This document shows, one piece after another, positions 1-8,421 of a DNA stretch of 36,222 nt. The notes under the pieces are model-generated. The model worked only from the letters and a program-made list of their open reading frames with translations, did not search any database and was not told the DNA's origin. The DNA comes from a virus. The translations under genes and the position numbers were made by a program. The number at the start of each line of letters is the position of its first letter. Within the stretch, counting starts at the first letter, position 1. The stretch spans positions 1 through 36,222 of the IMG/VR virus record IMGVR_UViG_3300021225_000032, one strand, 5' to 3'.

Positions 1-79
1 TTCTTTATCTCTTTTACGGTAGAGCCGACACTCCCCACCGGAAATGCCACCCTTGCCCTACACGCCGCCCGTCCGGTCC
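1..79. other. Degraded Illumina adapter at the left contig end (artefact)
   Basis: Read on the + strand, 47-79 aligns without gaps to the 33-base Illumina read-1 adapter sequence (ending in CTTCCGATCT), with about 25 of 33 positions identical by eye, including an exact CCCTACACG block. Every mismatch replaces A or T with G or C, as expected from low-quality read ends. Bases 1-46 are probably further degraded adapter. Genuine phage sequence begins at about base 80. The minus-strand frame stays open through this stretch, so a gene caller would wrongly extend the last protein into it. Confidence 0.8.
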
Positions 80-2507
80 TGGGGCCAGCAGTTGTTCCAC
101 GAACAAAGACAAGGCGTTCTCCAGTAGACGTAACTCGTAAGAACATGCCACGGGATTCATCCCAATCGGCCTCTACTCCCCCCTCAGTAATCTGAGAGGG
201 CAACGGGGCTCCCTCTTCAATGACTACAAACTTCACGTTCTTTACGAACGGCAACAGGCGCTGGGCCAAGAACTTTTGGAACGCATTGCCAGTCTTAATT
301 ACATGCCGCAGTGCTTGCTGGGCAGTCGTCATGTTCCTGAATCTGGAGTCGGCGCGGCCAGCTTTGACCTCAGTTACAGCTTTGGATACTTGGGCAGCGA
401 TGCCCTTCTTGACGTTCTCCAACTCCATCGGGGTGATGGCTGGGTTCTTCAGCATCTCGGCTGCGCGGTCGCCAAGCTTGGTTCCTTTGAGCGAACGAGC
501 CAACAACACCAAGGATTTGATAGCTTGGATTTTGCCAACACGTTTATTTGCTTGGGCGGCAGACAGAGATTCTTCTGAACCAATAGTCTCTTCGTCGATA
601 GGAGCAAGAGCTTCGTCGAGTGCGGCACCCGCAGCAGTAACAGCTTTTTCGTTTTGTTTGTAGTTTTTGCGTTGCTGTGCGCGGCGCTCGTCGCTGGCGG
701 CTTTTTCTTCTGGGCTCAGGGGCTTACGGCCACGCTTAGCTTTGGGCGCTGCTTCCTCCACCGCTTCTTCAGTAGGCAGAGTGGTTATGTCCCCGACGGC
801 GTCAGCAACGTCATCAGAAATTTCAACTTCTTCAGCAATTACATCGTCGGATTTGGCGGGGGCTGCTTCTTGTCCTTGCGCTTCTGCTTGGACGGCTTCA
901 GTGGTTTCAGTGCCAACTTGGTCTCCTTGTTGTTTGTTTATTGCTTCGTCGTATGCAGCAAGTGCTTTATCAATCGTGGGCTGGTCATCCACTCCTTGCT
1001 CACGCAAAGAATCTGCAATGTTGTCTCTGTGTGCGCCAATTGATTCTTCTAAGGATTCAAAGCTACCTTGGTCAGCTATAGCACTATTTGCGGAACGCTC
1101 AGCTAATGCAATGGGGTCTACTGCAACGGGCGCTTGTTCTTGTCTTTGTTCCCTGTCAAATTCTTCTTCCGCTTGCATCCGAGCATTTGAAGGGTTTAAT
1201 CCCGCGCCTATAAGTTCTTGGGTTATTTCTTCTATGCGTTTTTGCTTTGGGTCTACTGCAACGGGCTGTGTTGTTTCTCCTGTAGCAGCCCCTGCAACAT
1301 CCTGTCCAGCAGAAACCACTCCACTTGGCTCAGTGATTCCAACTCCTGCGGGGGTGATGTCTGTACTGGGCTGTCCAGCCACTTGAACGCCTGCTCCACT
1401 TGGCTCGGTGATAGTCTGTCCAGCATCTGCTTCTCCTTGAGCTTCCTCATCTACGGGCGCTTTCTCCTCGGCTTCCAAAGTCGCAGCTTCAATGGCACGA
1501 ATGTTTGCCTGCGCAGGGTCAAGCCCCATGTCTAGGAAAGTTTGCTGGAACTGTGCGACACGCTCAGGCTCAATGTTGGTAATGCCCCGTTGTGTCAAAT
1601 CAGCCGCAATCTTCTCAACTTCCAGCTTGGGCTGTTCAGGGGTTGCGGGTTTTTGAGTAGCAGCTTTGGGGGCAAGGAGTTCTTTTGTACCCTGCACCGT
1701 AGCGCCAAGGCCACCGCCGACGATTGCAGCTTCTGCGCCGCGAGTCAAAGCTTCTTCTGCGCTTAGACCTTTTTGTGTGCCCGCAGCTTCGCCAAGATAC
1801 GCAGCCTCTTCCTCGGCCACCTCAGTGCCTGCCTGAATACCTGTTTCTTTTGCAATCCGCCCCGCAGTTGAGCCGCCCGCAGTTGGTTTGAGCAAGCCTT
1901 TGGTGGCAAAGCGTTCAAGCGTGGATTCAATGACAGCCGCAGAAGCGGCGGCGGTTACGTCCCCTACGGTAGCTTCGTCGAGTGTTTTGTTGTCGTTCTT
2001 GACCCGCTCGTCCAAGATTTCTTTTGTGCGTGCCGCCACATAAGCAGGGAACACGCCTGCTGCGGCAACCATATCGGGGGAAGACGTGATTACTCGCTCG
2101 GCGATAAACGGAATTGCTTTGAGTGGGTTGGTGCCCAGCTCTTTGAGCTGCGTGCTTGGCTGGTAACCGAGGCTCTCATCAAACCCCTTCAACGACTTTG
2201 CCCAATCAAACAAGGGTTGAAGCTGCTTCTTGTTTTTAATGTCTTCTTCGCTTATGCCCGACAAGGGCACAGCCAATTCCAACTTGTCGCCGAGCCGCTC
2301 GGCAGCTTCTGCCACAGCACCGACACCCGCGCCAGCCAAGGATGCCACACGTCCAAGCGCCCCGGTAAAGGGGTTTGCTGTGGTTTCTTGTGGGGGCGTA
2401 GCTTGCGCAAAGGGGTCAACGATCTGCGGCGCTGATTGCGCCTCAAAGGGGTCAACGATACCCTTCCGTTGCGGTTGTTTCGCCTCGAACGGATCAATGA
2501 TGGCCAT
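80..2507 (-). CDS. Giant internal virion/ejection protein, N-terminal part (truncated)
   Basis: This is the last gene of the window and runs off the left edge; about 809 residues are visible from ATG 2507. The N-terminus carries three DPF motifs in tandem (MAIIDPFEA, IVDPFEA, IVDPFAQ) and then an NPF. An Ala/Gly-rich stretch follows, then a long acidic low-complexity region that contains two similar helical segments (ending GLDPAQA and GLNPSNA). Next come a basic KRGRKPLSPEEK patch and a folded region containing AFQKFLAQRLLPFV and WDESRGMF. In large polyvalent phage proteins such a region usually precedes an HExxH-type metallopeptidase-like domain, which here would lie beyond the edge. A role as an ejected internal protein is inferred from size, composition and position after two other candidate ejection genes. 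It starts 11 nt after the preceding stop. Confidence 0.75.
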
Positions 2508-2518
2508 GCCGAACCCCT

Positions 2519-4921
2519 TTATTTGCCGTATTTCTGATTGTAGTAGGCAGCTAAGTCTGCGTCAGAAACACCGGGGTTTGCTTTCTTAGCCGCAGCCATC
2601 CACGTATTAAGCGGGGGAGCTGCAACAGCGGGAGCTGAAGCTTGTGGTGCAGGAGCTGAAACAGGCGCGGCGGCTGGGGCAGCGCCCATTTCTCGGGCAA
2701 GCCACCGGTCTTTAAAGGCGGCAGCTTGTTCCCCAGTTGGATCAGCCTTCTGCAAGTCGCTGTATGTTTTGCGCACAGTCTTGTCTGTGAGTACAGCGTT
2801 ACCCCAAGCTTCATTCGCTTCTTTTTTGCTTTTTGCAGTCAGTGTTTCTTGAGCCTGAGCTGCGCGGGTATCGCCGGGAAAACGACCAAGATCACTTGCA
2901 GCCATCGCCGCAGCTTCGGCCATTGTTTTCTTGTTTTCTGGTTTGCCTTCCTCAATCATTGCGGCGTAACGAATACGGGTCTGGCGAGCTAAATCAGTTT
3001 CCTTGTTCAGAGACATTTGTTGCGCTTTAAGCGTAGCAGCCGTTTGCATTTCTGTACCGGCCAAGCCTGCGTTGAGCTGTGCAACTTTTTCTTCCGCGCC
3101 AATTTTGAGCTTGAGCCCTTCTAATCTTTGCGCTTCGGCTTTGTCTTCCAGTGAGGTGGCCTTGCCAACCAAACCTTCTTTACGTGCTTGTTGCGCAGTA
3201 GCCAGAGTGATTTCGGACTGACGCAGTCGGTCTTTGGCCTCCTTGGTTTCTTTGGCAACGCGAGTTACCTCACCAACGAACGCCTTGGTAGATTTGTTGG
3301 CCCCCTCACGGAAGTTCTTAGCGCCGATCATTTCAGCAGCAGCCAACAACGCGCCGAGACCTTTGGCCTCATCCATGTTTTTACCCAAGCCAGCACGCTC
3401 GGCTTTTACTTCTTCCAAGTAACCGGCAGTAACGTCGGGGCCGTACAGCTTTTCAACAAACGGCAATTGCTTTTCAACGCCAGCTTGGTACTGCTCAGCG
3501 GTCTGGGGCTTGTAGTCACCAACTAAGGACGACAAGCTTTTGAGGGACTCGTCGGTTTTTTGTCTGTAAGAACCGCCACCAGCCATTGCAACGATGCCAC
3601 CACCGGCCATCATTTGTTCTTGCTGCTCCACAGGAATTTGGTCAAACGCACTGCCAAGGCCCGAAGTCAAAGATTTGGACTGAGCAAGCTCAGCCAGCCG
3701 CTCGTCGATTGCGTCCACAGTGTCCATGTCCCTGCGGTTCAGCGCGTTTTCACGGGCTTGTTGCAGTTGCTCTGGGCCGAGCTTGTCGATGATGCTTTCC
3801 ACATTACCTTGACTGGTAACAGAGCCTTGGTCGCCAGCATAGGTTTTAACTTCACCGCCTTCAGCCATGAACTTGCTCAGGCCGTACATGCCCATGCCAA
3901 GACCGGCAATATCTTGCAGGCCAGAGCCTGCGGGCTGGTACATATTGGTTACGCTTGAAGAGCCAGTAGGCGTACCACGCAACAAATCAGACATGAAGCC
4001 CAGTTGTTTGTATGGGTAGTTCTGTTGGTTCTGGAAATTTTGATACGCAATATCCATGTCCTTTTGGCGTTGCGCTTGTTCCATGCCACCATAGGCAGAC
4101 TGGAGCTTGTTGATGTCCATGCCTTGCTGGAATTGCTGACCGCCCAACTGACCAAGCTGCCCAGCGGCTTGTATGCCAGTTTGCAAACCTTGCAGGCCGA
4201 GTCCTGCGCCATATTGACGAGACTGTTCGCCCAACTGCTGGGCTTGCATACGACGAGCTTGGTCAGCATTGAACTGAGCTTGGGCCTGCTGAAACGCAGC
4301 ATTTGAACCTTGGGCTTGGATGTCACCCTTTTGCAGCGCCAAATTACGTGCGGCTTCTGCGTCTGCGATTGCTTGACGTGAGCCGCCAAATGCGCCTGAT
4401 CTAACTGCTTGCGCGTTGCGTTGTGTACCAGCAATATCGGCTTGGCGTTGCGCTTCACGTTGCTGGATGTCCACCACATTCTGCATGTAGGGGTTCATGT
4501 ACTGCTCAGCCGCGCGGTTACCGAATGTGCCGCCAGAGAATCGACCCGCTTGATAGTTGGTACCCAGTGCGCCAAGACCCGCCATGCCAGCCAAACCTGT
4601 AGCCGTGCCCAACTGCTGTGCGGGCCGCATAGTCTCTGCGCCCTGCATTGCTTGGGTTTGTAATTTGCCGAAGTCCGCTGTGCGGTCACCACCGTAAGTC
4701 TGGTACGGGTTTTGGCTGATGTCGGTTAAAGCTTCGCCTTTAGCCAAAATGTTTTTAGCATACGGACGCGCCCACTCGGGTAAATCAGTAGTTGTGGTTT
4801 GCGTCTGAGCAGGGGCAGAACCACCGCCGTCACCATAGACAATACGCCCGCCTTCAGCGCGGGTTACCGAATCGCCCAAAGGCTCGCCCAATGCGTAAAG
4901 TTGGCGACGTGAATAGCTCAT
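2519..4921 (-). CDS. Internal virion (ejection) protein, 800 aa
   Basis: An 800-residue Gln/Ala/Gly-rich protein. The N-terminal half is mostly predicted helix with many Q and A (residues about 130-300, rich in AQAQ, QQ and ADIAG patterns). The C-terminal half is charged and helical (about 450-720) and ends in a Pro/Ala linker and a short conserved tail with NQKYGK. Three A-x-G-G motifs occur: AEGGRIV near residue 22, MAEGGEVKT from residue 352, and MAGGGIVAMAGGG from residue 438. No enzymatic motif is recognised. Size, composition and position between other such proteins fit an ejection or internal core protein of a short-tailed phage; this is inference. Its ATG overlaps the preceding stop as ATGA. 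Confidence 0.7.
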   Translation of the reverse strand: MSYSRRQLYALGEPLGDSVTRAEGGRIVYGDGGGSAPAQTQTTTTDLPEWARPYAKNILAKGEALTDISQNPYQTYGGDRTADFGKLQTQAMQGAETMRPAQQLGTATGLAGMAGLGALGTNYQAGRFSGGTFGNRAAEQYMNPYMQNVVDIQQREAQRQADIAGTQRNAQAVRSGAFGGSRQAIADAEAARNLALQKGDIQAQGSNAAFQQAQAQFNADQARRMQAQQLGEQSRQYGAGLGLQGLQTGIQAAGQLGQLGGQQFQQGMDINKLQSAYGGMEQAQRQKDMDIAYQNFQNQQNYPYKQLGFMSDLLRGTPTGSSSVTNMYQPAGSGLQDIAGLGMGMYGLSKFMAEGGEVKTYAGDQGSVTSQGNVESIIDKLGPEQLQQARENALNRRDMDTVDAIDERLAELAQSKSLTSGLGSAFDQIPVEQQEQMMAGGGIVAMAGGGSYRQKTDESLKSLSSLVGDYKPQTAEQYQAGVEKQLPFVEKLYGPDVTAGYLEEVKAERAGLGKNMDEAKGLGALLAAAEMIGAKNFREGANKSTKAFVGEVTRVAKETKEAKDRLRQSEITLATAQQARKEGLVGKATSLEDKAEAQRLEGLKLKIGAEEKVAQLNAGLAGTEMQTAATLKAQQMSLNKETDLARQTRIRYAAMIEEGKPENKKTMAEAAAMAASDLGRFPGDTRAAQAQETLTAKSKKEANEAWGNAVLTDKTVRKTYSDLQKADPTGEQAAAFKDRWLAREMGAAPAAAPVSAPAPQASAPAVAAPPLNTWMAAAKKANPGVSDADLAAYYNQKYGK

Positions 4922-5346
4922 GATTCATCCTTAAAAAACTTTTGGTACGTCACACTCTGTACCTCATACCCATGAGAGCCAGCAGATTTTCTCCAGCCCG
5001 GGCGTCCAATAAATTCAATGCCGGAACATCCGGCGTCCTTGGCAAACCTGTCAAGCAGGTCGTACATATCATCTTCCACATACTGCATGTGATTGGGTTC
5101 CCCCGCGCAGTACTGCACCGTCAACATCTTGCACCGTGGGTAGTCTTTAACCTCAGTTATGACATGCCCGTAAATCTCGTTGTCGTCATGTCCTACCCAC
5201 AACTGCATCTGTCCTGTCAGCACAAATCGCAAAATGTCATCGACTGTGGCACGCCCTCGTGTCCATTCCTGCGACTTCACCAAGTAGGGTAGCAAAGAAG
5301 GGATGACCCCCGCCACTGAACCGGGTGGAATCAACGACATCCTCAT
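4918..5346 (-). CDS. GNAT-like acetyltransferase-fold protein
   Basis: A 142-residue protein. The segment from about residue 45 to 130 has the order expected of a small GNAT fold: a strand ending LWVGHDD, a strand GHVITEVKDYP, a strand CKMLTVQYCAGE, a helix with DLLDRFAKDAGC, then IEFIGRPGWRKSAGSHGYE. The last part resembles the acceptor-side end of phage GNAT-like proteins. A standard acetyl-CoA R/Q-x-x-G-x-G/A loop is not obvious, so catalysis is uncertain. It lies between two putative ejection-protein genes and overlaps both by ATGA junctions, so it is translated with the virion proteins. Substrate unknown. A second in-frame ATG lies at 5340. Confidence 0.55.
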   Translation of the reverse strand: MRMSLIPPGSVAGVIPSLLPYLVKSQEWTRGRATVDDILRFVLTGQMQLWVGHDDNEIYGHVITEVKDYPRCKMLTVQYCAGEPNHMQYVEDDMYDLLDRFAKDAGCSGIEFIGRPGWRKSAGSHGYEVQSVTYQKFFKDES

Positions 5347-7508
5347 GCGGGCAAGTATTTCTCAGAGCGGCTGTTCTTGGCAACCCTGCCCTTACCGACT
5401 GTTTTACCGCGAGCCTTCTGGATTCTGTCCATCATGGCGTACAGTTTGCGTGCGCCAGCCTCAGTCGAGCCGTTACCCAACTCAGAAACGATACGGGCAG
5501 GAACCACAAATTCACCGTCGGCCAAACGCGCGGGTTGCTTTTTGCCAATAACCGCAGGGATGGAGTCAGACACGCCGTCACCGGGGCCACGAAGCAGTCG
5601 GCCACCATCAGAGTAGTCGCCAAGGTGGGAGATACCACCAGCAGCCATCAAGCCGCCGTTTGCTGCGCCAGCACCAGCAGCCATACCGTGCGCACCTGTG
5701 CCCATAGCAGCCGCACCGCCGCCGCTACCGCTTCCAGTAGAAACCCCCACACCACCGACACCGCCACCACCCACCCCATGTAGGCCAGCCAAGCCTGACG
5801 ATACGCCACCAGCATCCCCGCCAACAGCGCCACCACCAACAGATTGTGCAGCCATACCGCTTGGGCCAAAGCCCATTGCGCCAGCGTTACCGGATGTTGC
5901 GCCGGGTGTGCCGAATCCTGCGCTCAAACCCCCCATCCCAGTACCTTGCAAGGCGGACAGGGCGGCAGAAATAGCCTGTGCTTGTTGGGCGTTGTTTGCA
6001 TCTGCCTTGGCTTGCACGTCACCCAATGCGCTTGGGGAAACCATATCGCCAGCATCCACAACTTGAACAGCATCTGGATTGGGGTTTGGTTGGCTTGTTT
6101 TAAACGCCATTAAGTTAGCAGGCACGTTAGCCGCCTCACCAACAGCTTTTGCGGCTAAGGACGCAGGGGCAAGCAAGGAGATTTGAGTGCCGGGTATATT
6201 TGTGTTGATGGCAAAATTCTTGGCCGCGTTTACTGCGGAAGAAAGACCGCCCGTCAAAGTATTTACCAATCCTTCTGCAACCATCTTGTTGGAGATTGAA
6301 GGTAGACCTTCGCTAATGCCTTTGCTGACGGCTTGCATGTTTTCCTGCCCTTGCTGCATTTGTTTAGCAAACTGGGCGTCGGTCATAGGGGCGTTGTATC
6401 CGCCACCCGCCGGGAGGGGTTGAGCAGGTTGATTGGCTTGTACCTGATTGTCCGAAGGCATGGACTCAATCTTTTTAAACATTTGAGTCAATGGGTCGTA
6501 TGAATATTGGTCTGGCGTGGCAACCTCGCCGCCTTCAGCAAACGCCATTTCGCCCGTCATTGGGTTAACGCCTGTATCCGCTGCACCGCTCAACACATTG
6601 CGTGAAATAGGGGTCTGCCAAGGAGTTGCGTATGCGCCCTTATTGATGTCGGCCATCGGGTAGCCAGTGTTTGCACCAACAGCGTTTGCGTCTGACATAG
6701 CCTCAACTGGGCCGCCGCCAGCGTAACCGTAAATGCCTTTTGCGGTGGTTGGGGTTATCGGGGTGAATTTTGGTTGGAAGTACGTTTGCTCACGGCTATA
6801 TGGGTCGGCATCGGTTGTAGCCGTTCTGCCGGGTGAGTACAAATACCGCTGACCGGGGTCAGTGTCAGTTTTAATCTCGGGCTGCTTGGTAGTCGGCGTA
6901 ATTGCTTGGATTACGGAAGGAGCTGCGGCAGCGGCGTACTTCCAATTGTTCTTAAAAAAGTCTCCGGGGGCTTCGCCAATCTTAGAGAACCCAGAAGACA
7001 TTTTGTCCATGAACGGGGCTTCGGCGGCTTTGGCCAGTTGCGCAGAGCGCAGGGCTTCCACTTGTTGGGCATAAGCAGCGGTATCTCCTGCAAACTGGGG
7101 CATCTGACCAGCTTGTTGTGCAGCCATCATTCCAGACTCAGCCAGAACACCTTCACCAGCACCCATCAAACCACCCATCATGCCCGCACCACCGTATGCG
7201 CCAAGACCAGCCATCAAGCCCTTGCTCAAGCTGCCCGACGTTACACCTGTGATGCCACCCATAACCAAACCTGCCATCGCTGGGGGTACGCCCATAGCGG
7301 ACAAAGCTATACCGCCGATTGTGGGCAACAAGCTGGACAAAAAGCCAGCTTCTGGGAGTCCAGTCTGAGGGTTAATGCTTAGAGATCCACCGTGAGCGCG
7401 AGCCAAATCCTGAAGCCCTTTGACTTCCCCGTGGGACATGTGGACAAGGGTCGTGTCTGGGCCGCGACCTTGTGCGGCTAAGTGATTGGCGGCAAGCTGT
7501 AGGCTCAT
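5343..7508 (-). CDS. Internal virion (ejection) protein, Gly/Ala-rich, 721 aa
   Basis: The start is placed at ATG 7508, preceded by an AAAGAGG ribosome site; the open frame extends further upstream but reads there through the neighbouring gene out of frame. Residues 1-45 (LAAQGRGPDTTLVHMSHGEV, then LQDLARAHGGSL) look like a conserved head domain. Residues about 55-120 are strongly hydrophobic and Gly-rich and could insert in a membrane. Residues about 540-650 are a Gly/Ala/Met linker. The C-terminal region (SDSIPAVIG, PARLADGEFVVPARIVSELG, then GARKLYAMMDRI) resembles a C-terminal domain often seen on large phage tail or internal proteins. A-x-G-G motifs occur as YAGGGPV near 262 and FAEGGEV near 323. 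Membrane-active ejection is inferred. Confidence 0.7.
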   Translation of the reverse strand: MSLQLAANHLAAQGRGPDTTLVHMSHGEVKGLQDLARAHGGSLSINPQTGLPEAGFLSSLLPTIGGIALSAMGVPPAMAGLVMGGITGVTSGSLSKGLMAGLGAYGGAGMMGGLMGAGEGVLAESGMMAAQQAGQMPQFAGDTAAYAQQVEALRSAQLAKAAEAPFMDKMSSGFSKIGEAPGDFFKNNWKYAAAAAPSVIQAITPTTKQPEIKTDTDPGQRYLYSPGRTATTDADPYSREQTYFQPKFTPITPTTAKGIYGYAGGGPVEAMSDANAVGANTGYPMADINKGAYATPWQTPISRNVLSGAADTGVNPMTGEMAFAEGGEVATPDQYSYDPLTQMFKKIESMPSDNQVQANQPAQPLPAGGGYNAPMTDAQFAKQMQQGQENMQAVSKGISEGLPSISNKMVAEGLVNTLTGGLSSAVNAAKNFAINTNIPGTQISLLAPASLAAKAVGEAANVPANLMAFKTSQPNPNPDAVQVVDAGDMVSPSALGDVQAKADANNAQQAQAISAALSALQGTGMGGLSAGFGTPGATSGNAGAMGFGPSGMAAQSVGGGAVGGDAGGVSSGLAGLHGVGGGGVGGVGVSTGSGSGGGAAAMGTGAHGMAAGAGAANGGLMAAGGISHLGDYSDGGRLLRGPGDGVSDSIPAVIGKKQPARLADGEFVVPARIVSELGNGSTEAGARKLYAMMDRIQKARGKTVGKGRVAKNSRSEKYLPA

Positions 7509-7542
7509 TTCTGCCTCTTTGAACGGGGGTTGGTGGATACTA

Positions 7543-8421
7543 TCATGGGAAGAGCGCCGACACAAATGTGGCGGTGACAATGACGGATGGTGAGACTGGA
7601 TGGACGGGGGCCGCTCCGCCCGGATAAGTTGCGCAAACGGTGTTTCCTGTATCTGAAGCAAACAATAGCTGCAAGTATTGCCCTGCATTGATGGGCTGCA
7701 CCAAGTTCCAAGAAACAATTGTTGTGCCCGGTTTGCCACCATGAGTCGCAGGTACTGTAACTATGCCCGCGCTATAAGAGATGTCCACTCCGTCCAATCG
7801 CCACCACAAGGTCACATCATCAATTGTGGTGTCGTGAGAAAGCATTTGAACGCTGAACTGGATGTTATAAATACCAGAAACAGCAAAAACAATTTTTGTT
7901 AAATCTGTGGGGTCAATTGCTACGCCGTTACTTGTGGTGGTCTGAAGAATCGCCACGGCGGTTGCAGTAGCTGCTGACGGCACATTTTGTGCTTCAGTTA
8001 CTGAAGCGCCAGCGGTATGTGCAGCTTTAGTTGAGCCAAATGCCCCACGAGTAATCCCGGTGAAAGATGTTGCAGTTTTACCGGTGTAGCTGATAATTTC
8101 ATTGCCGATGAGAATTGCACCTGCTGTTAACCCAAACTGCGCTGTAGACGCAACAACAATATCTGCGGTCGATGTATTTGTAATACTGTTGGTCAGTGTG
8201 GTGACGCCATCTTGGAAAAATGCGCCATTCGGGAACCGAAGCAGTGATCCGCCAGTGTTGGTTGTAAAGAGCTGTAGGAAGTTCTGTATCTGGTTGAAGT
8301 ACAGGCGCAGGGCGTTGGAGTACTGCTCTTGATACTGAGCGTCGTACTGCATCGGGGCCGCCAACAGCCGAGGCTGCTGCGGTGCAATAAGGGGTTGAGT
8401 CTTAAAGGTAGGTAGTGCCAT
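7543..8421 (-). CDS. Tail-associated structural protein with inserted repeat module
   Basis: A 292-residue protein. Residues 1-70 contain a helical segment (YQEQYSNALRLYFNQIQNFL) that may anchor it. Residues about 73-144 form the same ~70-residue module found in the nozzle protein and the gp4-like adaptor (IVVASTAQF, IGNEIISYTGKT, FTGITRG, AAHTAGASV). Residues about 155-292 are beta-rich, with GIYNIQFSVQ and QYLQLLFASD, a pattern reminiscent of C1q/TNF-like jelly-roll domains; that comparison is tentative. Its start overlaps the stop of the nozzle gene as TGATG, so the two are probably translationally coupled. A role at the tail tip or as a receptor-facing protein is inferred. Confidence 0.55.
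   Translation of the reverse strand: MALPTFKTQPLIAPQQPRLLAAPMQYDAQYQEQYSNALRLYFNQIQNFLQLFTTNTGGSLLRFPNGAFFQDGVTTLTNSITNTSTADIVVASTAQFGLTAGAILIGNEIISYTGKTATSFTGITRGAFGSTKAAHTAGASVTEAQNVPSAATATAVAILQTTTSNGVAIDPTDLTKIVFAVSGIYNIQFSVQMLSHDTTIDDVTLWWRLDGVDISYSAGIVTVPATHGGKPGTTIVSWNLVQPINAGQYLQLLFASDTGNTVCATYPGGAAPVHPVSPSVIVTATFVSALFP

Noticed and set aside
667-1386. Long + strand open frame opposite the giant ejection protein
   Set aside because: It is antisense to continuous, motif-bearing minus-strand coding sequence and is Ser/Cys/Ala-rich as shadow frames are.
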